A stretch of DNA of 64,000 nucleotides from assembly GCF_004167675.1 (NCBI RefSeq), contig NZ_SEZQ01000014.1; one strand, 5' to 3'. Both the position numbers and the translations under genes were made by a program. The notes below the pieces were generated by a model, which worked only from the letters and a program-made list of their open reading frames with translations, had not been told where the DNA came from and searched no databases. Shown piece by piece: positions 1 to 9,224 of the stretch; position 1 is the stretch's first letter, and every line of letters begins with the position of its first letter. The stretch is from Aliivibrio finisterrensis_A. GTDB lineage: Bacteria; Pseudomonadota; Gammaproteobacteria; Enterobacterales; Vibrionaceae.

Positions 1-1126
1 GATCACCTAAGATATCGTCATCATCATCTAAGCTAATTTCTGGAATATCATCATCCATATTAAAATTATCTTCTGGCATTGCTAATGCAGACGGCAATGA
101 TGTTTCTGATGAATTTTCTGTCGTTTCTTCCTCTTCTTCTTTCTTACGTCGAGATAAGAAGAAGGCAATTAGACCAGCAATAAGTGCACCTGGAATAAGT
201 GCAAGCAATGCAATTAAGCCCGGACTCGACGCTAAATTATCCATTGCGCTTGGTTCTGCTTTTTTCTCTGCTACCGCTAACTGTTTTTGTTCATTAATGA
301 ATTTTTCAACTTCATTTCGAATACGATCTTCATCACTTAATTCATTTTTTAAGTTATTAACTTCATGTTGTACTTCAGCTAATCGTACACGTAACTGATG
401 GTTATTTTCTTGAAGCGCAGTGAACTCTTGCTCTGTTGTCTCTAGTTCAGATTTTAGAGCAACCACTGAAGGAGCTGATTCAGTAACTGGCTCAACTGAT
501 TTAACCGTATTATTAACGATTTTTGGCTCTTGATTTTTCGTTTCTGTTTTAATTGGTGCTGTTTTAATTGGCGCTATTGTTGATTTTGGTTCTGTTTTTT
601 CAACTTTAGCAGTATGTTCAACTTTAGCTTCAGGCGCTTTTGTAACTACTGATTTTTTACTATGCGCAAGCAATAATTGTTTAGCATCATCTGTATTTTC
701 ACGACGAACTTGTTCTAATGTAGGTAAACGTAATCGACTATTTGGCTCTAATCCATGAATGTTGTTATTTTCAAAAGCATGGGGATTTAAACGATAGATA
801 GCTAATAAGGTTTGCTGAACTGATGTGGTGTTCGATGGATTTACTCGACTTGCAATCGACCACAAAGTTTCATCTTCTCTTGTTGGCCCATACACTTTTG
901 TCGGGGCCGTTGCCGATTGTTTTTCTAATGCTAAGTTTTGTGATGCAACAGTAGCGGTTCGTGTTGATTGTGATGGCGTCACTACCTGTGAACTGACGGT
1001 TTGATCCTTTCCTTCCGGACCTACAATTTGAATTGTACCCGCAGCGTTCGCAATCGAACACTGTGATGCAACGAATAACGCTAAAGGAGTCAGCGTTTTA
1101 AACATTTTTTTGGATGCGTCAGACAC
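1..1126 (-). CDS. fimV: FimV/HubP polar landmark protein, N-terminal part (runs off the window edge)
   Basis: Reading the minus strand from 1126 to base 2 gives 375 codons without a stop, so the gene is cut by the window start. A signal-like segment comes first, then a LysM-like peptidoglycan-binding region (about 725-890), a proline/lysine/threonine-rich linker, a coiled-coil stretch, one membrane helix (about 144-230) followed by an RRKK stop-transfer, and an acidic Asp-rich cytoplasmic start. This order is that of FimV/HubP proteins, which sit at the cell pole through peptidoglycan and recruit ParA-type and chemotaxis/pilus factors to the cytoplasmic side. The GTG at 1126 is preferred because an AGAGG ribosome site lies 8 bases upstream; the ATG at 1105 is the alternative and has none. 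The missing C-terminus should hold TPR-like repeats. In vibrios this gene sits beside asd, as here. Confidence 0.85.
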   Translation of the reverse strand, partial: MSDASKKMFKTLTPLALFVASQCSIANAAGTIQIVGPEGKDQTVSSQVVTPSQSTRTATVASQNLALEKQSATAPTKVYGPTREDETLWSIASRVNPSNTTSVQQTLLAIYRLNPHAFENNNIHGLEPNSRLRLPTLEQVRRENTDDAKQLLLAHSKKSVVTKAPEAKVEHTAKVEKTEPKSTIAPIKTAPIKTETKNQEPKIVNNTVKSVEPVTESAPSVVALKSELETTEQEFTALQENNHQLRVRLAEVQHEVNNLKNELSDEDRIRNEVEKFINEQKQLAVAEKKAEPSAMDNLASSPGLIALLALIPGALIAGLIAFFLSRRKKEEEEETTENSSETSLPSALAMPEDNFNMDDDIPEISLDDDDDILGD

Positions 1127-1231
1127 TAGAGATGCCTCTTAGTAAAATGAAAAAATTAATATCTGTATAACTATATCGGATAATAATAAAAAAACTGTAG
1201 CTTTTAAGCAAAAACTGTATGGTTTATGGAA

Positions 1232-1258
1232 GAAAAAACCTTAGTCTTCACTAAGGTT
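1232..1258 (-). terminator. Intrinsic terminator after asd
   Basis: Stem AACCTTAG/CTAAGGTT (1237-1244 with 1251-1258) with a 6-base loop. On the minus strand it is followed by a run of T, so it ends the pdxB-asd transcript before fimV. Confidence 0.8.
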
Positions 1259-1309
1259 ATAATTCAAAACAAACCATGCTCTTTATTTATGAAAGAGACG
1301 TCATATTAA

Positions 1310-2323
1310 TCAGTAGTAATCGCGAATTAATACTTCTGCAATTTGAACCGCGTTCGTTGCTGCACCTTTACGTACGTTATCTGCAACAACCCACATATTA
1401 AGTCCCATTGAATGACTAATATCTTCACGAATACGAGCAACCATTACGTGGTCTTTACCTGTCGCATCACTTACTTGTGTTGGGTAATCATTACCATGGA
1501 ATACTTCAATTCCATCTGTTTCTTCAAGTAAGCGCGTTGCTTCTGCTGCATCAATTGGTGCACGAGTTTCAACATGAACTGCCTCAGCATGTCCATAGAA
1601 TACAGGAACTCGTACACACGTTGGGTTTACTGTAATGCTTTCATCGGCAAAGATTTTTTGTGTTTCCCACACCATTTTCATTTCTTCTTTGGTGTAGCCA
1701 TTATCCATAAACTCATCAATATGTGGTAAGCAGTTAAATGCAATTTGCTTATCGTATGCTTTGTTCTCTGCTGGTAGACCATTTAGCAACTTAGCCGTTT
1801 GGCCTGCTAATTCATCAATACCCGCCTTACCTGAACCTGACACTGACTGGTACGTTGATACGTTAATACGCTCAATACCTACAGCATCATGAATTGGTTT
1901 TAACGCAACTAGCATCTGAATCGTTGAACAGTTAGGGTTCGCAATGATATTACGATTACGAAAATCAGCTAATGCTTCTGGATTAACTTCAGGGATCACT
2001 AATGGAATATCCTGATCGTAACGGAAATGTGAGGTGTTATCGATAACAACAACACCAGATTCTGCAGCAATTGGCGCCCACTTAGCTGACAGCTCGCTAC
2101 CCGCAGAAAATAGACCAATTTGCACCCGGCTCCAATCGAACTCTTCAACATTTTCAACCGTTAATGTTTTACCATTAAAGCGAACTGTTTTACCTTCACT
2201 GCGCTCTGACGCTAAAAGGTATAAATTGCGAACTGGAAAATTACGCTCTTGTAATACACTTATAATTGCTTCGCCAACGGCACCAGTTGCGCCAAGAATG
2301 GCAACATCAAATTCTTGAGTCAT
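1310..2323 (-). CDS. asd: Aspartate-semialdehyde dehydrogenase
   Basis: Reduces L-aspartyl phosphate to aspartate semialdehyde with NADPH, the branch step toward lysine/diaminopimelate, threonine and methionine. The 337 residues begin with a nucleotide-binding GATGAVG motif (residues 11-17). The catalytic cysteine is C132 in NPNCSTIQ, and a substrate-binding GSGKAG stretch follows. Length fits the short Asd class (about 337-340) rather than the longer E. coli enzyme. Because the cysteine is present it is an active enzyme and not an Usg-like inactive paralogue, although the gene stands where usg stands in enterics. The start ATG overlaps the pdxB stop by one base (TAATG), so the two are translationally coupled. 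Confidence 0.93.
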   Translation of the reverse strand: MTQEFDVAILGATGAVGEAIISVLQERNFPVRNLYLLASERSEGKTVRFNGKTLTVENVEEFDWSRVQIGLFSAGSELSAKWAPIAAESGVVVIDNTSHFRYDQDIPLVIPEVNPEALADFRNRNIIANPNCSTIQMLVALKPIHDAVGIERINVSTYQSVSGSGKAGIDELAGQTAKLLNGLPAENKAYDKQIAFNCLPHIDEFMDNGYTKEEMKMVWETQKIFADESITVNPTCVRVPVFYGHAEAVHVETRAPIDAAEATRLLEETDGIEVFHGNDYPTQVSDATGKDHVMVARIREDISHSMGLNMWVVADNVRKGAATNAVQIAEVLIRDYY

Positions 2324-3453
2324 TAGACTTCCTCGATTGTAAATCCAAGTTGTTTTAACGGGGTTAAACCACAGTGTTTAGTTCCTGTGATTGTGATGGC
2401 ACTGTATTCTCTTCTATCCCAATACTCTTTACGCATTTTATCAAATGCACCAGGTGTTGAGATTTCAGCTCTGAATATGGCATCATCTTTTCGCACATCA
2501 TAGACTAACTGAATCAAATTGTGCAGTGTTGAATGATCCCATTGCTGATTTAGTGTCACATTAGGGATTGGGGCTATAGGTAATAACGCTTGTGGATCGG
2601 CGCGCTCTTCTCTATTTAAAAACTCACAATAAGAATTAAATATCATTGTGGTTCCACGAGCCTTTCCTTCTAATCCATACCCTGCAATATGCGGAGTAGC
2701 AAAAGAAAGTAATGGCAATAATGCCATATCAACGTCTGGTTCAAACTCAAAAACATCTAATACCGCTTTAAAACCATCTTGCTTTAATAAGCGCTGTTTT
2801 AGTGCTTGGTTATCAACCACTGGGCCACGCGCTGCATTGATCACTATCTGGTCATTACGCAGTGCCGTGAGTCTTTTTTCATTCATCAGGTGGTGAGTTG
2901 GAAATTCACCATCGCATGTGATCGGCGTATGGAAACTAATAACGTCTGATTTTCCAAGTAACTCATCTAACGCGACAAATGAACGTTTGTCGCCTTCTTG
3001 CTCTTTAATTGGGTCATTAAGTAAGTATGGAATACCTAACGCATCAAGACATTTAGCTAAATAAGAACCAACTTGACCTGCACCAACAATACCAAATGTT
3101 TTATCAAAGATAGAAAAGCCATGCTGTTGAGCCAGTACCATGACACAACTTAATACGTATTCTGCAACACCCACTTTATTACAACCAGGAGCTGCTGTAA
3201 AAAATATCCCTTTTTCTTTCAGCAAAGTTTGATCAACATGGTCCATGCCTGCTGTTGCTGTACCAACAAATTTTAGTTTATTGGCTTTTGAGATCAGTTC
3301 AGCATTCACTTTGGTTACAGATCGTATCATCAAAGCATCAACATCAATTAAATCATCTGCTGTTAGTGTTCTTCCTGATTTAGCAACAACCTCACCTAGC
3401 TCACTAAATAGTTCAGCAGCATAAGGCATATTTTCATCAATCAATATTTTCAT
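2323..3453 (-). CDS. pdxB: Erythronate-4-phosphate dehydrogenase
   Basis: Oxidises 4-phosphoerythronate in pyridoxal 5'-phosphate synthesis. The 376 residues show the D-2-hydroxyacid dehydrogenase fold: an N-terminal substrate lobe starting MKILIDENMPYA, a Rossmann motif GIVGAGQVGSYLAKC in the middle, the arginine motif AARGPVVDN and the catalytic histidine in PHIAGYGLEGKARG. The last ~90 residues are the PdxB-specific dimerisation domain. Length is normal for the family (about 375-380). It is the first gene of the pdxB-asd pair and is separated from fabB by a terminator. Confidence 0.95.
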   Translation of the reverse strand: MKILIDENMPYAAELFSELGEVVAKSGRTLTADDLIDVDALMIRSVTKVNAELISKANKLKFVGTATAGMDHVDQTLLKEKGIFFTAAPGCNKVGVAEYVLSCVMVLAQQHGFSIFDKTFGIVGAGQVGSYLAKCLDALGIPYLLNDPIKEQEGDKRSFVALDELLGKSDVISFHTPITCDGEFPTHHLMNEKRLTALRNDQIVINAARGPVVDNQALKQRLLKQDGFKAVLDVFEFEPDVDMALLPLLSFATPHIAGYGLEGKARGTTMIFNSYCEFLNREERADPQALLPIAPIPNVTLNQQWDHSTLHNLIQLVYDVRKDDAIFRAEISTPGAFDKMRKEYWDRREYSAITITGTKHCGLTPLKQLGFTIEEV

Positions 3454-3518
3454 TTTTAATCAGTTATCCTTTCAATTCATGAATTCAGTTTATCACTTCC
3501 GTAACAAAAAACAGGTAT

Positions 3519-3552
3519 AAAAAAACCCAGCCAATTTAAGTGACTGGGTTTT
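3519..3552 (-). terminator. Intrinsic terminator after fabB
   Basis: Stem AAAACCCAG/CTGGGTTTT (3522-3530 with 3544-3552), loop of 13 bases, followed by T residues on the minus strand. It isolates fabB from pdxB-asd. Confidence 0.8.
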
Positions 3553-3578
3553 ACTATCTTTTTTTAGTGATTACGCGA

Positions 3579-4790
3579 TTACGCTTCGTATTTCTTAATT
3601 ACTAGCGTTGCGTTTGTACCACCAAAACCGAAGCTGTTAGACATAACGGTTGTTAGTGCTTGATCTCGTTTTTCAGTTACGATATCAAGACCTTCAGCTG
3701 CTGGGTCTAATGTTTCAACGTTGATGCTCGGCGCGATAAAACCGTGCTCTAGCATTAGCGTTGAGTAAATAGCCTCATGAACACCGGCTGCACCTAGCGC
3801 GTGACCAGTCATTGCTTTAGTTGCAGAGATAGCAGGGCTGTTCGCACCAAATACTTCTTGGATAGCGCCTAGCTCTTTTGCATCACCTACAGGGGTAGAT
3901 GTACCATGAGTATTCACGTAATCTACGCTGTCTACGTTTTGCATTGCCATCTTCATACAACGAACTGCGCCTTCACCTGATGGTGCTACCATGTCGTAGC
4001 CATCAGATGTTGCACCGTAACCTACGATTTCACCGTAGATTTTAGCGCCACGAGCAAGAGCGTGTTCAAGTTCTTCGATAACAACCATACCGCCGCCACC
4101 AGAGATAACGAAACCGTCACGGTCTGCATCGTACGTACGAGATGCTTTTTCTGGTGTGTCATTGTATTTTGATGATAGTGCGCCCATCGCATCAAACATC
4201 ATCGTTAATGACCAATCTAGTTCTTCACCACCACCAGCAAACATTACGTCTTGTTTACCAAGTTGGATAAGCTCTACGGCGTGGCCAATACAGTGTGCAG
4301 AAGTTGCACAAGCTGAACTCATTGAGTAGTTCACGCCTTTAATTTTGAACGGTGTTGCAAGACATGCAGAAACCGTTGACGCCATTGTACGTGGAACCAT
4401 GTAAGGACCAACACGCTTAACACCTTTCTCACGCAAGATATCAACCGCATTTACTTGGTTTAGTGATGATGCACCACCAGAACCTGCAACAATACCTGTG
4501 CGTTCATTTGAAACTTGATCTTCTGTTAAGCCAGAATCTGCTACTGCTTGCTCCATTGAGATGTAAGCAAACGCAGCCGCATCACCCATAAAACGCATTT
4601 TTTTGCGATCAATGTGATCAGCAGGGTTCATTTTCAAATCGCCCCAAACATTACTGCGCAGACCCTTTTCAGCGAACTGCTCAGAGAAGTTAATGCCTGA
4701 TTTACCTGCTTTCAGAGACTCTAATACTTCTTCTGCATTGTTACCGATACTCGATACAATGCCCATGCCTGTAATTACGGCTCTTTTCAT
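3579..4790 (-). CDS. fabB: Beta-ketoacyl-ACP synthase I
   Basis: Elongating ketosynthase of type II fatty acid synthesis, needed for extending the unsaturated branch. 403 residues with the thiolase fold. The catalytic cysteine is C161 in SMSSACATSAHC, and the two histidines lie in NTHGTSTP and TGHALGAAG. Sequence detail (RVGPYMVPRTMAST, DRKKMRFMGDAAA) is FabB-like rather than FabF-like; a true FabF lies at 49972-51216. The start is supported by GGAAAGAATC just upstream. It is a single-gene unit with its own terminator. Confidence 0.95.
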   Translation of the reverse strand: MKRAVITGMGIVSSIGNNAEEVLESLKAGKSGINFSEQFAEKGLRSNVWGDLKMNPADHIDRKKMRFMGDAAAFAYISMEQAVADSGLTEDQVSNERTGIVAGSGGASSLNQVNAVDILREKGVKRVGPYMVPRTMASTVSACLATPFKIKGVNYSMSSACATSAHCIGHAVELIQLGKQDVMFAGGGEELDWSLTMMFDAMGALSSKYNDTPEKASRTYDADRDGFVISGGGGMVVIEELEHALARGAKIYGEIVGYGATSDGYDMVAPSGEGAVRCMKMAMQNVDSVDYVNTHGTSTPVGDAKELGAIQEVFGANSPAISATKAMTGHALGAAGVHEAIYSTLMLEHGFIAPSINVETLDPAAEGLDIVTEKRDQALTTVMSNSFGFGGTNATLVIKKYEA

Positions 4791-4910
4791 GATTCTTTCC
4801 TAATAAGTCATAAATCTTGGTAGATAATAGCGAAGATAGCACAACAAAGTGGTCAGCTTTCCTATAAGTCGTTAAAATCCGACGTAGATTATCTTTAATG
4901 GTGCAAATTT

Positions 4911-6953
4911 ATGTCACGAAATCACATTTTACCACAAAACAGCATCACAAATGCAATTCTTGATTGGAATGAATCTGGGACACCTATCTCAAATGATTTT
5001 GATGATGTGTATTTTTCTAATGATAATGGCTTAGAAGAAACACGTTATGTCTTCCTGCAACAAAATAATCTTCCGCAACGATGGAAAGAATTTGATCAAC
5101 GACGTTTTGTAATTGGTGAAACCGGATTTGGGACTGGATTAAATTTTCTTGCTGTATGGCAGTGGTTCAAAGAATTCCGTTCACAATACCCTGACGCCCT
5201 TTTAAAAGAACTTCACTTTGTTAGCTTTGAAAAATTCCCTGTAACCAAAGCTGATTTAGTTAAAGCGCATCAAGCATGGCCTGAACTGGCTGAACTCGCA
5301 GAGCAACTGCAAGCGCATTATCCTGCTGCTGTACCTGATTGCCACCGTTTAGTGTTAGAAGATGGCATGATCACCCTTGATCTGTGGTTTGGTGATATAA
5401 AAGATTGCATGCCTCAGATTTGGATGGACGATTCTGGTGTTATCGACGCTTGGTTTTTAGATGGTTTTGCACCAAGTAAAAATCCTGAAATGTGGAATCA
5501 AAATCTATTTAATAATATGGCAAGTCTTGCTAAAGAAGACTGTACTTGCGCCACTTTTACAGCAGCTGGTTTTGTTCGCAGAGGCTTAATTGAAGCTGGC
5601 TTTGATATGAAAAAAGTCAAAGGCTTTGGACATAAACGCGAAATGATTGCAGGAACATTAACGGAACGTAAAGCCAAGGCTAATCATGAGGTTTGGTATG
5701 CACGCACGACACTCGAAAACATCACTGATGTGGCGATTATAGGTGGTGGTGTCGCCAGTGCAGCATTGGCGACAACATTGCTTCGTCGCGGTGTGAGTGT
5801 CACTGTTTACTGTAAAGATGATAAAGCAGCACAAGGGACGTCAGGTAATAAACAAGGCGCGGTATACCCACTGCTTAATGAAAAATTTAATTCACTTTCT
5901 CGCTTTTTTGCTCCAGGATTTATTTTTGCTCGTCAGTTTATCGACCAAGCTGCTAAACACGTAGAATTTGATCACGATTGGTGTGGCGTTACTCAGTTAA
6001 AATGGGATGAAAAATCCGCCAACAAGCTCAATAAAATGCTTGAGGGAAATTTCCCTAATGAACTTGTCTCTTCTTTTGATATCGACAAAACCAATCAAAT
6101 GGTTGGCTTACCGATTGATATGGAAAGCGTCCACTACCCATTAGGTGGCTGGTTATGTCCAAAACAATTAACTCGTGGATTATTTGAACATTTATCAAAA
6201 AACACACTATTTACTCTGCATAATAACGCTGAAGTGACGCAATTAACTCAAACGGAGGATAAACAATGGAACCTTGTTCTTGGTGAGAAAACCAATAAAC
6301 ATCAAGCCATTGTGGTTGCTAATGGGCACAGATTTACTGATTTTGAGCAAACTAAAGATATTCCAGCAACACCAGTTCGAGGGCAAGTGAGTCATATTCC
6401 TACAACGGAATCCTTGAAAAAGCTTAAAACGGTGTTGTGTTATGACGGTTACTTAACGCCTGAAAATACCAAGCATCAAAGCCATTGTATTGGTGCTAGT
6501 TATGATCGTCGTGATTTAGACTTAGCGTTTAAAGGATCAGATCAAATAGAGAATGGCGAACGCTTACATAAATGCATCCCTAACGAAGATTGGGTGAAAG
6601 AGGTAGATACATCTGATAATTTAGCTCGTGTCGGAATTCGCTGCGCCAGTCGTGATCACCTGCCATTTCTTGGTAATGTGGTTCGTTTTGAGGATATGCA
6701 AGAAGAATACAAAAATATCTATAAGAAACGCCATTGGTTACGTGAAGCCAAAGATATCCCTGTTTATGACGGTTTATTCTGCATGCTGACATTGGGCTCT
6801 AGAGGATTAAGCTCTGCTCCACTATTGGCAGAAACATTAGCATCGCAAATAATGGGTGACCCAATTCCACTGCCAAATTCTGTTCTTGAAGGGTTACATC
6901 CAGGAAGATTGTGGGTGAGAAGATTGTTGAAAGGGAAGCCGTTGGATATTTAA
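4911..6953 (+). CDS. mnmC: Bifunctional tRNA mnm5s2U biosynthesis protein MnmC
   Basis: Finishes the wobble-uridine modification mnm5(s2)U34: the FAD domain removes the carboxymethyl group and the methyltransferase domain methylates the resulting amine. In 680 residues the N-terminal ~245 hold the SAM-dependent domain with motif GETGFGTGLNF and the MnmC-specific DAWFLDGFAPSKNPEMW. From about residue 275 a FAD-binding motif VAIIGGGVASAALA begins the oxidoreductase domain, which continues to the C-terminal LGSRGLSSAPLLAE. Length is normal for the fused enzyme. The ribosome site is weak (GGTG). Divergent from fabB with about 120 bp between them. Confidence 0.95.
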   Translation: MSRNHILPQNSITNAILDWNESGTPISNDFDDVYFSNDNGLEETRYVFLQQNNLPQRWKEFDQRRFVIGETGFGTGLNFLAVWQWFKEFRSQYPDALLKELHFVSFEKFPVTKADLVKAHQAWPELAELAEQLQAHYPAAVPDCHRLVLEDGMITLDLWFGDIKDCMPQIWMDDSGVIDAWFLDGFAPSKNPEMWNQNLFNNMASLAKEDCTCATFTAAGFVRRGLIEAGFDMKKVKGFGHKREMIAGTLTERKAKANHEVWYARTTLENITDVAIIGGGVASAALATTLLRRGVSVTVYCKDDKAAQGTSGNKQGAVYPLLNEKFNSLSRFFAPGFIFARQFIDQAAKHVEFDHDWCGVTQLKWDEKSANKLNKMLEGNFPNELVSSFDIDKTNQMVGLPIDMESVHYPLGGWLCPKQLTRGLFEHLSKNTLFTLHNNAEVTQLTQTEDKQWNLVLGEKTNKHQAIVVANGHRFTDFEQTKDIPATPVRGQVSHIPTTESLKKLKTVLCYDGYLTPENTKHQSHCIGASYDRRDLDLAFKGSDQIENGERLHKCIPNEDWVKEVDTSDNLARVGIRCASRDHLPFLGNVVRFEDMQEEYKNIYKKRHWLREAKDIPVYDGLFCMLTLGSRGLSSAPLLAETLASQIMGDPIPLPNSVLEGLHPGRLWVRRLLKGKPLDI

Positions 6954-7091
6954 ATCCTCAAGAGCAGAGCGGTCGCAAGCTCCCTTGAAGACGGAATAAA
7001 TTCCTTGAGACGCTTCGCTGGAGAAATTCTCTAGCGAAGCGTCTTAAGTAAACGCAGTTTGCGCCCTCAAGCAGCTCGCTGCGTCTCGCTT
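6954..7091 (+). repeat. Large imperfect palindrome between mnmC and mltB (repeat-like element)
   Basis: The space between the two convergent genes is almost filled by a palindrome. The core arms 7008-7025 and 7027-7044 match at 17 of 18 positions around a single central base, and weaker complementarity continues outward (for example AGCTCCCTTGA on the left against AGCTGCTTGA read from the right). The element is locally richer in G and C (repeated GCTTCGCT-type words) than its surroundings. There is no T-run after the hairpin, so it is not an ordinary terminator. It resembles a non-autonomous or extragenic palindromic repeat. I cannot count copies from one window. Confidence 0.5.
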
Positions 7092-8066
7092 TTACTTAAT
7101 AGAATCAGCCAAGTGACTCACTGCTAACGCAAAATAATGCGAACGGTTCCAATCCATTAATACTTGGTAGTTATTGTAAACAAGGTACGCACGGCCATCT
7201 TTGTCGTCGGGTTGCACTAACCATGCTTCGATATCTACATCAGGTAATGCTTTGCCCGTTAAACGACGAACACCCAATTCTTGCCATTGAGTTAATGTCT
7301 TACCTTTTTCTTCCGACAACCCTTTTAAGCTTTCTGCATCTAATGATTCAGGTAACTGAACTTGACGACCCCAAGTATAAGTATCATCCCAGCCTACTTG
7401 TTTTAAATAATTTGCAGCTGAAGCAAATACATCGGCTTCGGTAGTCCAAATATCTTTACGCCCATCATCATTACCATCAACCGCATACGCTAAGAATGAC
7501 GTTGGCATAAACTGACACTGGCCCATAGCACCAGCCCACGACCCTTTCATATTTTCTGGAGTAATGTGCCCTTGCTGTAAAATCGTTAAGGCTGCCATGG
7601 TTTGTTTTTTGAAGAATTCTTCACGACGGCCGTCATAAGCTAACGTCGTCAATGCTTCAATCACATTATAACCACCGGTCAGCTTACCAAAGTTACTTTC
7701 AACGCCCCATAACGCAACAATAAAACGAGGTTGAACCCCATATTCATTACCAATTCGGGTCAATTCTTTATAGTGCTTTTGGTATAAATCATTCGCTTGT
7801 TTGATTTTCCATTTTGGCACAGCTCGTGGAATATACTCATCTAGCGTTAATTTTTTTTCTGGTTGATTACGATCTGATTTAACCGCTTTTTCTTTAAAAG
7901 CGATATCTTTAAATGCACGCTCAAGAATCGGTTCTGAAATGCCTATTTCTCTCGCTTCATTTTTTAATTCGACAATATAGTCCTGAAAGTCTCCTTCAGG
8001 TGTGCCCGCAGTTACTGATGTTGCCATTAATAAACTGACTATCCCTAGCAGTAATTTTTTCTTCAT
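7092..8066 (-). CDS. mltB: Lytic murein transglycosylase B (SLT_2 family)
   Basis: Cleaves the MurNAc-GlcNAc bond of peptidoglycan with formation of 1,6-anhydro-MurNAc in the periplasm. 324 residues: signal peptide with likely cleavage in TSVTAG near residue 21, then the transglycosylase domain with the catalytic glutamate in ALWGVESNFGKLTG and the family signatures GSWAGAMGQCQFMPTSF and DGNDDGRKDIW. There is no lipobox cysteine after the signal, unlike E. coli MltB, so the protein would be soluble in the periplasm. It follows ycgL by 3 bases and is probably co-transcribed with it. Confidence 0.9.
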   Translation of the reverse strand: MKKKLLLGIVSLLMATSVTAGTPEGDFQDYIVELKNEAREIGISEPILERAFKDIAFKEKAVKSDRNQPEKKLTLDEYIPRAVPKWKIKQANDLYQKHYKELTRIGNEYGVQPRFIVALWGVESNFGKLTGGYNVIEALTTLAYDGRREEFFKKQTMAALTILQQGHITPENMKGSWAGAMGQCQFMPTSFLAYAVDGNDDGRKDIWTTEADVFASAANYLKQVGWDDTYTWGRQVQLPESLDAESLKGLSEEKGKTLTQWQELGVRRLTGKALPDVDIEAWLVQPDDKDGRAYLVYNNYQVLMDWNRSHYFALAVSHLADSIK

Positions 8067-8069
8067 AGA

Positions 8070-8351
8070 TTATTTCTCATTTCTTTGTGCTTTCTCTTGC
8101 TTGTATTTCTCAAGCAGATTCTCTGGAGGCGGCGGTAACTGTAAAAAGAAGCCTTCATTTTGAATTGATGCTTTTACTTTTTCTACGTCAACTGAAGCTA
8201 ATGTTCTGCCTGCCAAATTTACGACCATTACCATGGTTGGCGTACCAAACATTGTCATTAATTCTTTCGGAACGGGAGTAAAGTCATCTTTTTTTGCAAT
8301 ATAAAGATAAGCACCTTGTTTCTTGGTACTTTTATAAACTGAACAGAACAT
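8070..8351 (-). CDS. ycgL: YcgL domain protein (UPF0745)
   Basis: Small conserved protein of gammaproteobacteria with no settled biochemical role as far as I know. The frame extends upstream to 8396, but the family starts with MFC-hydrophobic-Y (here MFCSVYKSTKKQGAYLY). An AGG lies 9 bases before the ATG at 8351, so 93 residues is the likely product. Conserved blocks YLYIAKKDDFTPVPKELM and GFFLQLPPPPENLL match the E. coli protein. In many vibrios it lies beside minC, as it does here in the opposite direction. Confidence 0.88.
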   Translation of the reverse strand: MFCSVYKSTKKQGAYLYIAKKDDFTPVPKELMTMFGTPTMVMVVNLAGRTLASVDVEKVKASIQNEGFFLQLPPPPENLLEKYKQEKAQRNEK

Positions 8352-8534
8352 TTTATAACCTATTTTTGATAGAATTGATCTTACTCTCAACTTCAAACAT
8401 ACATTTAATGTCTATTTGATGAGAGCCTTACTAAAAAGTACACTTAAGACAATAAGATAACTTGCTGTACGCTTAAACTGACTATAACATGGTATCAGAT
8501 TTGTGGTATTAAATTTATCAAGATACAGAATAGT

Positions 8535-9200
8535 ATGACAAAAACAGCCGATTTAAAGGGCAGTAATTTCACCCTTTCAGTATTACATTTACCTAATGAT
8601 GACGTTGCTTTAGCATTAAGTATGCTTGAGCAGAAAGTAGCTCAAGCACCCTCTTTTTTTGCTTCAGCACCTGTCGTAGTCAATATTGAAAATGTATCGA
8701 ATGAAATTAACTTTGTTGAGCTAAAATCTGGTGTCGAACGCACTGGGATGATCCCTGTTGGGATCACTGGCTGTAAAGATAAAGAAAAGCAGGCTCAGGC
8801 AACAGCAGCAGGGTTTGCTGTTATGACGTCATTTACACCTCAACAAGTAACACAAAAAGCCAGTATGCAGCCAACGAAAGTGGTAAAAAACCCTATTCGT
8901 TCAGGCCAGCAAGTGTATGCAAAAGATGCAGACCTTGTAATTTTAAATCACGTAAGTCCAGGTGCAGAAGTGATTGCAGATGGCAGTATACATATTCACG
9001 GCACATTACGTGGCAGAGCGATTGCTGGTGCGAGTGGCCAAACAGAGGCAAAAGTCTTCTGTAAAAACTTACAAGCTGAACTGATTTCCATTGCGGGTAA
9101 TTATTGGTTAAGCGACCAAATTGATAAAGAGTATTGGCATCAAAATGTCATGATCACTATGGTTGAAGACCGTATTCAGATCGATACCCTAACGTTATAG
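8535..9200 (+). CDS. minC: Septum site-determining protein MinC
   Basis: FtsZ assembly inhibitor that blocks polar division when recruited to the membrane by MinD. 221 residues: an N-terminal FtsZ-binding domain (1 to about 100), a short linker, and a C-terminal beta-helix domain with GAEVIADGSIHIHGTLRGRA, which contacts MinD. First gene of minCDE, followed by minD after 24 bases. The ribosome site is weak. Confidence 0.96.
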   Translation: MTKTADLKGSNFTLSVLHLPNDDVALALSMLEQKVAQAPSFFASAPVVVNIENVSNEINFVELKSGVERTGMIPVGITGCKDKEKQAQATAAGFAVMTSFTPQQVTQKASMQPTKVVKNPIRSGQQVYAKDADLVILNHVSPGAEVIADGSIHIHGTLRGRAIAGASGQTEAKVFCKNLQAELISIAGNYWLSDQIDKEYWHQNVMITMVEDRIQIDTLTL

Positions 9201-9224
9201 CACAACTGAAAAGGAATAATAAAA

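Noticed and set aside
870..1061. Minus-strand open frame of 63 codons starting MFDCERCGYN
   Set aside because: It lies inside fimV in another frame; the fimV frame has the signal, LysM and membrane features.
7027..7060. Palindrome after mnmC as a normal terminator
   Set aside because: No T-run on either strand directly after the hairpin.
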